Shown: piece by piece, positions 1 to 12,100 of the stretch | How positions within the stretch are numbered: the stretch's first letter is position 1 | Layout: every line of letters begins with the position of its first letter | From: Phoronis australis | Taxonomy: Eukaryota > Phoronida > Phoronidae | DNA: 64,000 nucleotides | Direction of reading: 5' to 3' | NCBI GenBank assembly: GCA_002633005.1 | Contig: NMRA01000481.1 | Location: 184,001 to 248,000 of the forward strand | Made by a program: the position numbers and the translations under genes | The notes under the pieces: model-generated | Databases searched by the model: none | What the model saw: only the letters and a program-made list of their open reading frames with translations | What the model was told of the DNA's origin: nothing

Positions 1-805
1 CGTAGTCCGGCACTTTGCTGGTAACGCTAAAAGTCAATGTTGCTAAGTATGTTTGGAGTGTTTATCTGATAAGATCACTAGCCTGGATGTCAAATAGTTT
101 GACCAAATGAATGGAATCTAATGTTGGGTTTCGACACTCTGCAATAAAAACACAAAAACAGGCTTTGTTGTTATGTTGCTGTTGCCAAAGACAGTCACTT
201 CAATAAGTATATTCTACCCAGCAATAATCTCGAAAATCCATTTTCTGTCCCTAAATTCAACTGTGTCGTTTTAAAGGGGCATTTCCTTACTAGCTACAGC
301 TGAGCCATGAAAGTAATGTTACAGGCTGATTAGCTCATACAAAATGGTCTCAACATTTTCCCTGTCATATTTGCTATTGACTTATATAATTGAAGTATAT
401 TGAAAAGTCACTTCCAGTTAATAAGAAACAGCACAGATAGATGCTCTAAGGTCATTCACTTGAAAGAGTTCCGACAGAGTCTGTAAACGAATTGCGTGCG
501 TTCTGGGAGCTGAAAAATCTTTGGAAACGGTTCGTCGGTTATCGCACAAAAATAATTACCGACATCACACGCCCCCATTAAAATGTTCAAAATTTTACTT
601 AAGTTTTGTTTCGTGATAGCTGTTTAGTACAAGTCAGCCCAATGATGAGGTCAAATTGTTCTTAACCTTTATTTTTTTGAAAAAGTTAACAAAATTATAG
701 CAACATGTCAGCCATCTTGGGTGCTATATTTAAGAGTGTTTACAGTATACAATAGCTTCACTTTCCTGTGAGATTGAAAACATTTTTTAACTCTGTATTT
801 GTCAG
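1..805 (+). other. Intron of the CCDC59-like gene
   Basis: AT-rich non-coding sequence ending at the acceptor of the terminal exon. No further exon, RNA gene or clear repeat was recognised. Confidence 0.6.
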
Positions 806-967
806 GAGGTGAATCTAAAGAGGAAACAACAGACTGAAGCTTTGAGTAAATATAAACAGAAGAAAGACCTAAATTTTCGAAAACTGTGTAAAAGGAACTT
901 CAAAGGACAGCCGGTCATGAAGAATCAAATAGAGTATCTGTTGCAGAAGATACAAGACCAGTCGTGA
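806..967 (+). CDS. CCDC59: CCDC59/TAP26-like protein (Fyv7 family), terminal coding exon
   Basis: The C-terminal exon of a small basic nucleolar protein. It follows a clean acceptor (TTTGTCAG at 798-805) in phase 0 and ends at TGA 965-967. The 53 visible residues are strongly basic (Lys/Arg/Gln-rich, helical) and finish with KGQPVMKNQIEYLLQKIQ, closely matching the C-terminal signature of animal CCDC59/TAP26, where GQP and EYLLQKIQ are the best conserved part. Family knowledge: Fyv7/TAP26 proteins act in ribosomal RNA processing, and human CCDC59 was also described as a TTF-1-associated protein. The earlier exons lie left of the window; I found none in bases 1-800, which read as intron. The 3' UTR follows, but no convincing poly(A) signal is visible close to the stop. 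Confidence 0.85.
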   Translation, partial: EVNLKRKQQTEALSKYKQKKDLNFRKLCKRNFKGQPVMKNQIEYLLQKIQDQS

Positions 968-1093
968 GATGTGATCAGCGTTTGATTGCATATTAAGCTT
1001 GTGTGTCTGGGTGCTGGAGCAACTGGATGGGGAACTCAAACTCACATTTCTTATCCAGCTCGAGGACGGACTGGGTTAGACAAGAGGAAACCC

Positions 1094-1238
1094 TGACGCA
1101 ATCGAATGTGTTTTGACGCGAAACGCAGAGCGGATTGTCACTAAAGTGAGAATGTTTTGGAGTGTTGACGCACTCGAATGCGTTTTGACTTGAAACGTAG
1201 AGCACAGTGACACTGGAGTGAGAACGCTTTGGAGTAGA
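1094..1238. repeat. Two-copy imperfect tandem repeat, 72-bp period
   Basis: The block starting TGACGCAATCGAATG at 1094 recurs at 1166 as TGACGCACTCGAATG, followed in both by GAAACG..AGAGC and AGTGAGAA.G.TTTGGAGT. It lies in or just after the presumed 3' UTR of the CCDC59-like gene. An open minus-strand frame across it is a by-product of the repeat. Confidence 0.7.
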
Positions 1239-1295
1239 GTGTAACGGTATTCCAGTTAGAATGATTTGGATTAGAAATACTGTACCACCCAAAAG

Positions 1296-1385
1296 TGTTA
1301 AGACAAAATGACCTGAAATTCCCCTATCATGATTGCTGGGTAGACGCTGAAATCACCGTCAGAGTTATCTCCCCTCAAGACTTAG
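1296..1385 (+). repeat. Dispersed repeat family E, copy 1
   Basis: Contains ACAAAATGACCTGAAATTC followed by a CATGAT..CTGGG..GA.GCTGAAAT run and CCGTCAGAGT. The same order of blocks appears on the minus strand at about 16016-16165 and 18600-18715, and the core reappears at 54300-54345. There is no coding content. It is probably a decayed non-autonomous element. Confidence 0.6.
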
Positions 1386-2373
1386 AATGAAGGGGAATTA
1401 GAAGGGAAGTTAGTAAGGTGACTAAGCTATTCTGTTCTATTTTTGACGCCCTAACAGTTAATAACAGTCACTTTTGTTGTTAACAGAATGATTTGTCATG
1501 ACTTGAGAACGGTGTTTTGTCTGATTACTTTTTTATTGCCCTGAACATCAACTCAATTTCCAACTGAATTTGGAGAGCTAGTGTGAATGACCAGGGACCT
1601 CTTTCTTGAAGAACCTATCGGCTTTTGACTTTAGCCCAAAAGTCAGATTCCTGACGACAAAAATTGTATGGTTGTTTTTTGGCTTTTAGCCGGCTTGAGA
1701 GAAGGTTGTTATTTCTGTCATTTGGCTTCGAGTTTTAGACAGGTTTTCTGACTATTAGCCTTAGCCTGATTTCGTGAAACAGGTTAAGCCACCCATAGAC
1801 TGGTTATTAGTGAAAGACAATGGAGTCTTTGAGAAACATTTCCCTGATTTCGCAACGGGAGGTCTTAAACTCGATTTTGGCGCAGTTTTGCTTTTGGAGA
1901 ATGTGTGAAATAGCTAGTACCCTTTTTACTGAAAGACATTGTGCCAGACCTATATGTCATGCTTTAGATTTCATCCTTGGCATTCATGGTTAGGTGTTTT
2001 CGTTTTACAGGTTTTGTAGGTCACCTAAAAGCCAATAGTGAGTGAAAACAAGACGAGTTTTTGACCTAGCTAAAATTGATGGTGGAACGGGAAGATTACA
2101 ATATAGGTCATTTTCCAGGAAATAGGTTATTGGACCCCAACATGTGTCTTAGTAATTGTTAACTGTCTTGTCACCATGTGAACGTTCAACGTAGGGCAGA
2201 AAAAATTGCTGTCTGCCTGCATGTGAACGCTCAACAGAGAGGAAGGCAGGTGGTAGTTTTGCAGGTTGTGGACTCTTGCAATTATTTTTGTACTATGTAT
2301 CAGTATTGAACTGTAGTTGTTTGGTTTAACCCAGTTACTGCAAAGTTGAATTATATCTGTATTCAGCTTCAGT

Positions 2374-2374
2374 N
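2374..2374. other. Single N, probable contig join
   Basis: One ambiguous base. No duplication of flanking sequence is visible, unlike the N at 55001. The open minus-strand frame crossing it (about 2127-2483) shows no recognisable domain. Confidence 0.5.
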
Positions 2375-2820
2375 CCTGAATAAACAGTGAACTGATGTCG
2401 GTCTTTGTATGCTCCCTCGGTCTTTGACTCCACATACTTGTCGGAACAACATAGAATTCTGGCCAATTTTTGCAGGTTTTCATCTCATCCTTGAAGAACA
2501 GCTTCTTGGCTTGTCTGGTTTAAATTAGAATAAATTGTGGGCACGAAAATTTGAGATACCGACTTTTAATATTGTTAAGTTTTATTACAAAAATTCATTG
2601 CACGACATCAGGGCTCAATGGTACAAGTTAATGCGGTAGAAAGTGAAGAGGGCGAGTCAAATTTCCTGGTGAAATCAGGATCAAAATGAGTACTGGAGCA
2701 TCATGGGCTTGGTGCTGATTTTTGACATAGAAAATGTAATTTTCAAGTGGGAAATTGTTAAAAACATGAGAAATTGTAGGAATGTGTTTTTCATCATTTC
2801 ATTACACGCGAAGCACATCA

Positions 2821-3032
2821 TCACACTGGCTTTAGTGATCACACTGGCTTTAGTGATCACACTGGCTTTAGTGATCACACTGGCTTTAGTGGTCACACTG
2901 GCTTTAGTGCTCACACTGGCTCTAGTGGTCACACTGGCTCTAGTGGTCACACTGGCTCTAGTGGTCACACTGGCTTTAGTGGTCACACTGGCTTTAGTGG
3001 TCACACTGGCTTTAGTGGTCACACTGGCTTTA
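2821..3032. repeat. 18-bp minisatellite, about 11.8 copies
   Basis: Perfect to near-perfect head-to-tail copies of TCACACTGGCTTTAGTGG. Variants form blocks: GTGATC copies first, then GGCTCTAG copies in the middle, then GGCTTTAG. Because the period is a multiple of three, both strands stay open, giving artificial hexapeptide-repeat frames. I see no evidence of a protein here. Confidence 0.95.
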
Positions 3033-3307
3033 CTTGTAGAGTTATTGGGTCTGCGCTACGCAACCATAGTTTTGCCGACTATTTCAGTCATGGACCCATC
3101 AAGTTGCATTTCGCTCTGTTAAGTTGACGGAAGAAAACGAAATTCTAATTCGACTTTTTACTCTCGTTAAATAGATCTCGTGATATTCATTGTCGTAATA
3201 ACCAGATTACTTTTTCATAACGAACCCTGTCTCTGAGTCATAGGTAGGCGTACCCGCGCTTTCTGCAAATTTCAATGGCTGTCCAATCCTGGTGTACTCC
3301 TGGGCTG

Positions 3308-3439
3308 GGTTGCATAAAACTTCAAAATTATCCACTGGATAAGTTTGATTGTTGCATGACGTCAGGTGCATGGTTCAAGAATGACAACGTGCGACGTCAT
3401 TGTTCAAGTGCTATACGGCGTATAACTTTTATGCAACTG
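3308..3439. mobile_element. MITE family G, copy 1
   Basis: About 130 bp with terminal inverted repeats: GTTGCATAAAACTT at the left, AACTTTTATGCAAC at the right. The interior is also palindrome-like (GATTGTTGCATGACGTC against GACGTCATTGTTCAAG). No coding capacity, which is typical of a non-autonomous DNA transposon. Confidence 0.65.
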
Positions 3440-3711
3440 AAGTGCTTTATTGAGTCGCTGTTGCTTTTGATTATCCCGTTGGTAACGGAAATAAACTCCT
3501 TTCGCAGTAAGAAACATTACCGGACCGATTTTATTAGAGTACAAAGAATTAATTTTATTTTTCGTTTTAGAGGGGCGGAAATGCAACCGTTCGTAAAAGA
3601 GTTACTTCACTGACATTGTTAAAAGTCATGTTCAACTTGCATCAAAATTGATTGAAACCTCAATTTCTTGCAAAGCTCTCTTGTAATAGGCAACAATCGA
3701 TTATCATGCAG

Positions 3712-3853
3712 TGTTGCGTTGCACAAAACGACTTATCCGTTGCGTAGATAAGTTCGATTGTTCCATGACGTATGCATTATAGTTAAAGACGTAACGCGGC
3801 GCGTGATAATGCAGCGTCATCGTTGCTAGCCATTGTATAACTTGTGTAAACCA
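3712..3853. mobile_element. MITE family G, copy 2 (diverged)
   Basis: Same layout as the copy 400 bp upstream: GTTGCACAAAACGACTTATC at the left, then GATAAGTTCGATTGTTCCAT and GACGTA, a matching GCAGCGTCATCGTTG and TATAACTTGTGTAAACC at the right. Terminal repeats are more eroded. Confidence 0.55.
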
Positions 3854-4247
3854 GAAAGCAATATTTTCCCAAATTTCATCAACGTGTGTCAAAATGCACC
3901 AAAAAGTTAACACCTAGACTTACTTCAGATTGACAAAAATCATCTTTGTTTTGGAGAAATATCTAGATTTTTCCGAATTCCAATTTGAATCAAAATTCCT
4001 TGAACAAACATTAGTTTCTTACATGATTTGCTTAAAATTGGAAGAAAGTCATTGATGCACGATAAATTTTACAGAAAGCAAATCGATCCTGTACATTTTC
4101 TCGTTTACATCAACCCAATGGGGTGATACGCACCTTCCTTGTTTTTTATATGTTGAGCTACAAGAATCAGTTCTTCGTATTTTGCAGTTAGAGAATCATT
4201 CGGTTCTACAGGGCATGCGAACAAATGCCTGACCCTGGGTATCTGTG

Positions 4248-4640
4248 CCTAGTCGTACGAAACACTCTCAAATAGGGACCATTGTGTATTCCCAAACTTT
4301 CCAACCACATTTTTGGTGACTGATGCAAGTATTCTTTCTAATACTGTTTTCTTAATTACTAAGTTACCCTTTACCTCTGATACCCAGACCGATAGTGAAC
4401 TTCCCGTTGAATTCTCAATGTTATTGAAAATAAACAGGGACCACTAATTAAGAACTAAGACTCTACTTAAATTTCATTGATATAAGGGTTCGGTTTTTCA
4501 CATGTATGTCATTAGTCAAAGGTCTCGTCATAAATATAAATCGATGAATAATATATCATTTTAGTTAACAAAGACACAAGCGCACCGAAGATTTAAGGAA
4601 CTTAGCGGAGTCCCTATAATCATGGGACCGATTCATGCTG
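4248..4640. mobile_element. MITE family D, copy 1 (eroded)
   Basis: About 390 bp. Shares its order of blocks with the better-preserved copy at 32013-32442: CAAATAGGGACC near the left end, ATTGAAAATAAACAGGGAC in the middle, and TTTAAGGAACTTAGCGGAGT then CCC near the right end. Non-coding. Confidence 0.6.
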
Positions 4641-6357
4641 ATAAATTTTCAGAATTTATGATTGTTGACGTGACTCTGGCGCACTCCACCGAGTGGTAGT
4701 TTCTGCTTAGGCCATTTCAACTTAAGTATTACGATCAGTTGTCTAGAATATAAATTCAAGACAAATGCGATTCATTGAAAATGGTCTTAACAGTCCAAAT
4801 TTAAGTTATCGTGGAGAACAGTGATTTTCTGAGATTAACTTTAACGCCGAGTTGACCCTGCAACCCCCGAAGTCGCAATATACCGGGGATTTCCGATAAT
4901 TGGCCCATTCAAATTTTCGAAAAAATATCCAAAAATTACTATTTTCGGTAAATGTTTGCATGCGTTGAAAATCTGATGGATTGTTCTAAAATACCGTCTA
5001 ATGTTTCGATATAAAATTTTGCTTATTTTGGTGAGACGTTACATTTTTGGATCGGGATTTAACTTAGCTGACTACCATTTGACGAGATGACGATGACCTT
5101 GTTGGTAAATAACCGTATTAGCAAAAGAGGGACCGTTTTGATGGCAGTTTCCGAAAATACCCACCCTCCTTCCGAAAATGCGCCCGGGCGTTTATTCGGT
5201 TTCATTTGACGTTTGTGAAAGGTCATATTCCGAATATCTACCCATGAGCTTATTTTCGAAAATGCTCGGTAACGCTTTGCTTCCTGAGCGCAACTCTGCA
5301 GTGCAAGATTGACGGCAGAGTGATTTTAAACGTATTGAACTGGTAAAGACACCACCTTTGATTTCAATGAATGTCTAGTAGACGACTTCGAGCATTGGCC
5401 ATTTGTAATTAAATATAAAAAACAATGGATTTTGTTACGTTGTTTTATAGATCAGTCAAAACTTCAAGCAGTCTACTCCTCCTACAATAATCTCCAAAGG
5501 CCTTTTCAGCCGCAAAACCGACGATTTACCTTAAAAGCTACATTTGTTTTTTCTACCTAAAATGTAAATAATATATTACACACACAAACGATGTCTCATA
5601 CCGTTCAACACCATGATAAAATTGAATTTCCTATCCAAGCATGATACAACAAAAAGTGTAGAAGGACATCACTCCTTTGGCTTTCGACGGGGTCCGCGAC
5701 CAACCCGTTCAAAACTTGCCCGTTCCAACGAAATCACAAGCAGGTGACCCGTCATTTTCTTTTCATGGTAAGGTAATTTCTTCAGACAAATTTGACGAGA
5801 TTTGATTTCGTGTTTTCATTGTTGAGGTCGTACAAAGAATGACATGAACGTTTAAATGTCTTGTTCTGAAACAGCGAACCACCGTGAATCACGTATTCTA
5901 CGACGTTCTTTCATAACCATTCGTTTTTCTTAAAACCATTTTCTATCAAAATAAGACAAATCCCTGCCAGATATATGTCAAATTTTGGGAATTTCCTACT
6001 GAATACATACACGTATGAATGTTCATTTTTCGAAACCAATAACAGAAGATTCAATTGAATCACTTTTCTGAGTCGTCAGGAAGAACACGAAAATTCCACT
6101 TTAATTTAATTATAACGTCATTAGTGGATTAACATTCAATCAATGTTCACCTCTCTACTTAGAAGAGTACAAACTTCTGCAATAACATAAGTTATGTACT
6201 ACGCGTATATTTAGATATGCTGTAGAATAAATATCTAGGTTCTTAAAAGTGTTGTTCGATAAATCGAGAGCTCGTGGTTGAATGAGCGACCCCAACGTCG
6301 CTTCTTATAACTATTCATATATTATGCCTAGTTAGCCCGTTGAACTATTTTTGTTTC
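4641..6357. other. Intergenic, no gene seen
   Basis: AT-rich sequence dense in stop codons on both strands. A short GGGGATTTCCGATAATTG block near 4885 resembles part of repeat family B (about 21.9 kb). Nothing else is supported. Confidence 0.6.
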
Positions 6358-6500
6358 CAAGGGCGGATCTAGGATTTTGAGTTGGGGGACAGTGTATGAG
6401 CCAGGATTTTTCCCGTCAGATCATTCGCACCTCCGAACTGCCAAATGGAATCTGAAATAATTTTAGGGGGGGCATGGACCCCCTCTGAATCCGCCACTGG
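6358..6500. mobile_element. hAT-type MITE
   Basis: The left end AGGGCGGATCTAGGATTTTG is the inverted counterpart of the right end, which reads CAGTGGCGGATTCAGAGGGG on the reverse strand. The CAGTGGCGGATCCAGG-like terminus followed by runs of G is common in hAT-superfamily non-autonomous elements. The interior is about 100 bp and non-coding. Confidence 0.7.
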
Positions 6501-6952
6501 TTTCGCTCACGCTCTCGCACCTTCAACGCTTTGAAAGTTAGTAGTTTTAAAATAGATTTTATGTATCAACTTTTCGTCGTCGGGCGCACGCGTTTCTATA
6601 CCAAAAAATCGTATACACAAGAGAAAAATACGCCATAAATTATTTGAAATAAAACGTTTCACGTGGAGGTGACATTCAGTAATGGAAGCAAACTTAATTT
6701 CAAGTAAAGACTATAGCACCTCGACATGGCTGGCTACGAACAGTTTTTTGCATGTGGTCGGGTAAAACTGGCGGGTATACAATTAAAGAACACGGGAAAA
6801 GATTAACAAGTAACTATTATCCAGATTTCGTTGACTCTGAGGATTAAATAAATTCAAGCGATCATTTTTTATAATACAACTACTAGTTTCTAATACGTTT
6901 ACGATGCAACTACCAGTCGCAATAACCTGGCTTACGACACTAAATTCGACAA

Positions 6953-7600
6953 TCTTGAATAATCCTTACTCAGTAACACTTTTCAACCTGAAAAGCACGT
7001 CTTCATGTTCAAGCTGGCTATTACCATTTAAGCTTTTTTATCCAATATTATTCAAGCTCGGTCAATAATATTCAAGCTCGACAATATTCCAGCGTTTGTC
7101 CTACCACATTTGTCATTCTGGTTAAGGACGTTCAAGGAAACTAATTTTCCATTTTATTTTCGGAAAGCGTGTTGCTCAAGCTTAAAAATGGCTGTCCTTG
7201 CTCTTTATGTTAAACATAATCGTGTTACTGAGGTACGAGAATTCAAAAAATTTCCCTAAACCTGTTGACGCAAAACCGTCCGTGTGAGTAGGCCTACCAT
7301 TCTTTTGACAGAAACGAAAGTTGAATCTATCAAGTGAATGACCAAAATTAAAGGTTAACATCAATTTGTAAAGTCTTTAGTCATAATATGATTTCGCATG
7401 ATGAAATGTCAAGTGTCCTTTTAAATTTAATACCTTGTACCAGCATTGCCATGTTACACAGTTGTTCGCTCAGGTGGTAGTTATTCACTATACTGTCGAC
7501 CGGCAAGCTTATTCCAGCTTGGATAACAATGGTTCAGAGTTCAATACTGAAAAAGGTGACCTGCCCAAAAACTTTATTAAATTTCACGCCATGCCTGTAC
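6953..7600 (+). repeat. Composite repeat family A, copy 1 (interrupted)
   Basis: Starts CAATCTTGAATAATCCTTA, continues with CCAATATTATTCAAGCTCGG-type 20-mers at about 7045-7090, is interrupted by unrelated sequence, and resumes near 7520 with AATACTGAAAAAGGTGACC and AACTTTATTAAA. The same modules in the same order occur at 13757, 34143 and (3' part only) 46655. Confidence 0.6.
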
Positions 7601-8089
7601 GTTTCAGACTATTATTATTGAGTAACATCAGCAAGAGAATGAGAAAACACATGGTTAGAGAAAAATATCAAATAAGTAGACGTATGTCCCAACAAGTTTA
7701 AATAAGCTTGCTCAAAGTTGTGCAAAGTAGTGCACACATTCAATTGGTGATTAATGGGATGGGTCCAATTGTGGGACATAACCACACAGGGTGTATGCAG
7801 AGGGCACCAGGCCACCTGCCTATACATTTTTAAGGGCTGAAATTTTACGAGCTTGATCTGAAGAAATCAAGAACTGCAAGTCCTTCCCAACCCCAGAGAT
7901 ATTGTTGAGTCAAGGCAAGACGGTAACTGGACCAAATGAAAACTTGCTTCTTGACAAGAAAGCAAGGGTTTAATGCCACTTTAAAGATTTTTATATCTCC
8001 ATTTTTCAAGGTGAGTCAAGACAAAAATGCATTCTCCATAGTAGTGAATGTTAGACTAATAAACAAAAAATACAACACCTGTCGACATA

Positions 8090-9078
8090 TTTATTGTTGT
8101 TTCATATAACTTAACAGGCAGATGGTGCGAAAACGTACAAAATATAAATTTGTATTATCAACAGCTATTACCAGTTCTCCACAAAAGGCAAACACTTCAT
8201 AAATTAAAACACAGTACGCTACAATCTTCTACAGCGAGGTCTAACAGGGAGACAAAGGGTTAATGAATATGTCTTCACACGCGGCTATTTCAATACAGGC
8301 ATGCGAACTAACAATTTCTTCCTATGACATATAACACAATACCTTCTCAGCAGGTATTGATTAATGAAAACCTGTTAACGGTGGCAACAGAGTGAATGAT
8401 GGATGGATGGAATGATGAAAAAATCGAACGCATGACGACAAGACAAGACACACATCAAAGCTAACATGTGATGCTAGCAAAAGCTAATAATTATCCCGGC
8501 ACACAGAATCATGGCTAACAGGATATGTCACACATAATCCGAGAGACAGTGAGTGCAAACAAAATTGCCCATCGTGACACCGGAAAATGAGCGGAAGTTA
8601 CCGGTAGAGGATTTCAGACATGCCATCACCCACAATAATGGGGAAAAAGAAATCTGAAAAATTGCCGCAACTAGTGAAGTTGTAGGCAAGACACTTAGAT
8701 ATCGTTTTCTGTTTATGGTTCAACTATTGGTAAGATTTACACAGACAGAAATGAGAAAACCTCAATCAAATTATCAACAAAACAACTACGAGACAATAGA
8801 GTATGACAGCAGCATTTGGATTTCAATCACAACAGAACAATTGTGACACACCAACCACAGTCCTCTTTGAATAATAAGACAACTTACACAAAAACAACAG
8901 CAACAAAAAAGACATCTGAGAGAAACACTGTTCTGACAAATATACCCTTAAATCACGGCGTGTTTATCCCATTGCAAAAAGTATTCAGCCGTTGTACTGG
9001 TGTTATGGAAACTTAAAGAAACTAATATCTTGGAATCCAGGCTGCCACTGAACGTTTTCTTTAAGAAAACACGAGTCA
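8090..9078 (-). other. CECR2: Probable 3' UTR of the CECR2 homologue, with candidate poly(A) signal
   Basis: Non-coding sequence downstream of the CECR2 stop codon. On the minus strand a canonical AATAAA lies at 8090-8095, about 1 kb past the stop. The 3' end position is inferred from this signal only. Confidence 0.4.
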
Positions 9079-9104
9079 TCAAGAGGCACTGGTACTTGGA
9101 ACAT
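9079..9104 (-). CDS. CECR2: CECR2 homologue terminal coding exon 15
   Basis: After acceptor TTCTTTGCAG the phase-1 join gives NVPSTSAS and a TGA stop at 9081-9079. The exon has little coding content, so the call rests on the matching phase and the good acceptor. Confidence 0.65.
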
Positions 9105-12100
9105 CTGCAAAGAAAGCAGACGGCATGACGCAACAGCTGAGTTTCGCAAAGCCACAGCAACTGGGCTCCACAGGCTGATGACTGCTGCCCTCTAAAGGAA
9201 CAGGGACCAAATACACTACTGACCAAAATCACAAATAGCGTATTCATTAAAGCTACATGCTTTGAGCCCATTTTCGATCAAACCTAATTTTTCACTTACT
9301 AGCCTCATTACTAGAACTTGTGTCAACCTCTTTCTGACTCAGATTAGGCTAAGGAATAGCCGGAATTTCGTAATTACTTGAGCCCTGGCTCAATGAAATG
9401 TCTTGCTATGCGGAGTCATTTTATTTGTTGAGCACTATCTTAAATATGGAACTGTCACTTCTTCCAATCCCAAAAATTAACATGTGATATGAGTAAGGAA
9501 TACTTTCGTAATCGTGAGTGCCCCTCATCAAAAGTCAGCTTCTTTGACATAAGGCAAGCTTGCATAAGCTTTAAGTTAAAAGTTGCTTACTTTGAAGTGG
9601 ACAAGTTCTGCTCAAAAGCTACCATAATACGATACTTAAAAACAAGGCTGGCATCCGCAACAACATCTAAAACCTTTGAGAACTGAATAAAGGGCAATTT
9701 TGGCAATTTGTAGGTGACACTATAACTGATGTATTCAAGCAAAACTCACTTGGTAGATGTCCATTAGAACCGTTGACAACATTCAGTTGTGAAGCCGTGG
9801 TACCCGTTGGCGTAGCAACCTGAGCTAGTTGACCACCAGGGGTCAGATTGAGCTGTATCCTTGACTGACCTTGAAGTTGTTGTTGCTGTCAACAACAGAA
9901 TATAACATTAGGCACTAGACTTCAGAGGACAGTTCAATCAAAGGTCTGATGCGCTGTCATGGTTACGACAGCTGCAGGGGTGTCATTGTGAATGTGATGC
10001 TTATTTTAAGGTAATGAAGGACTCCAGAAAAATGTCCAAATATGGCCGACTACGGAACATCATATCTCATGTAAAACTTTGCATAGAACGCTTCATGCAC
10101 TGGTCTCCAATATGCTGTTAAGAATTGTTTTCTCAAATTTCCACTTTGTACGAGGGTTAATAAAAACAAGACTTTTAGTAGTTTTGTGAAAAGAATAAAA
10201 AAACTGCATCATACAAAAATGAAAGAATAACTTAGAAAACCGTAACAGCTTTTTGGACATGTTATTGATTGATACAACTATTTTGCTATCAATTTACCTT
10301 TCTTTTTTGCTAAATTTTACTAAAAAAATAAAAAAATATGGTCACGTAACCCAATTTATGACAGACTGGTAGAAAGTCAAAAATAAAATTCTACCAGCTT
10401 TCTACTTTGAAAAATATATATATACTTTTACCGAGTTAAAATCTATAATTTCGTAGATATTTAGCTAAATACATGAATTTGTCGATAAGGCACAACACAA
10501 CCTTTAAAATGAAACACTGTAACTGACATAAACATAACTAGAGATTCTTCATGAGCATTACATCTAACCTCCCAAATCATTTTCAATGACGTACTTGCCA
10601 GTGAGATTCAAGACGCGCCCGTCTTAGCTTAGACCAGACCCTTTGATGAAACAGGACCCAGAATAACTGTCATAATCTACGAGTTTGCAAGCAGAGATGC
10701 AAGATTTTGGTATGGCACTGGAACCAGACCTTATTGTTTGGCATAAAGACGGGCAGCAATAATCGACCAAATCATGGAATTTCCCTAAGCTCACAGGACC
10801 ACTAAATATTTGATTTCATTGGCAGTAGATATCTACCAACAAAACATACATCACTTCCCCATTACTGGGACCAATTCACAACACACACCCAGTAAAAAAC
10901 TATCACTGCCTTGGATGAGAAAAGTTCAACTTTAGTACCTTCCTCACAACTATAAGTCAGAACTATTTCTATGCACAAAGCTTCAATAAACGACCACTAA
11001 TTCAACAAATATTACAAATCATTCACTCACCTGCAAATTAGCCATGATTTGTTTGTACAACGGATGACTGGCAGTGAGACGGATCACCTGACCCTGGGGC
11101 ATGGGCTGAGAAGTGGACTGACCGAGCTTGATGACCGGCGGACGCTGGACATTAGACGCATACAAGCCACGTGGGAGGTGCTGGGCAGGGTTTTGTACAG
11201 AAGAAGGTTGAACCGTACTGGTGAGACGAGCAGTACTCTGTGATGTGGGTTGAACAAATTGCCGATGTGAATTCTGTGTTGACGAAACACCCACCAGGTG
11301 GTGCTGATTCGTGTTTTGCACCGTTCCCAATTGTAACGTATTGGCTGCCCTAGAACCTACTGCCTGCGATCTAAGCAGTCCACGAGTATCAGGAGGGTGA
11401 CCATTCTCTAGACGTCTGTCTAGCGTATGCATCTTGACCTGTTCAGTTGTAACACTGGGCTGAGGCAACAACAATGAAACCGATGATGATAATGGCGTTA
11501 AGTTGTGACCCGATGGCGAAGCCAAAATTACGTCACCGCAGGTACGAGGGACTTTAGTAGTGACACCTATACTTGTACTATCCCTATTCTCGTGCAATCT
11601 CTTCATACCCTGGGTACCGATATCTAGTGGCCCATTGAGAATCGAACTATTGTTCAAATTAGAAGTGGAGAAACTCGACTGTGGTGTTTCTTGAACAGCC
11701 TGAGCATTCGATGAATTGTTTTGATTTCGATCGCCAGGGGGCGAGTCGTTTGCTGATTCTGGCTCACCAGGCATTCGTATCACTTCCTGTTTGCCGGAGC
11801 TGGAAATTTTCAGCAGGACCTCACTCACCCGAGGTGAACCAGCATTATTAGTCAGAGATTCACGACCTGAGCCAACAGTGAGAGATGTCTGGCATAAGAG
11901 ATCAAGGTTTGATGGTTTAACACCCAAGGTCGTTGCCGATGCCGGTGCCGAGTTCCTGGCTAACACAGTGACCCCTTGTGGCTGCGACTGTACAAGTTGC
12001 CCTTGCGAGGACATCACCAGGATTGACTTGTTCGTATTTTGAACAGACTGGGTTGAAAGACTTGGGGCGTTCGATTTTGCTGATAAGACAACAACTTTCT

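Noticed and set aside
2127-2483. 118-codon minus-strand frame spanning an N
   Set aside because: No recognisable domain and an unknown base in the middle.
2681-3122. Open frames on both strands with hexapeptide repeats (LALVVT / TTKASV)
   Set aside because: They are produced by the 18-bp minisatellite, whose period is a multiple of three; no start context, splice sites or known domain.
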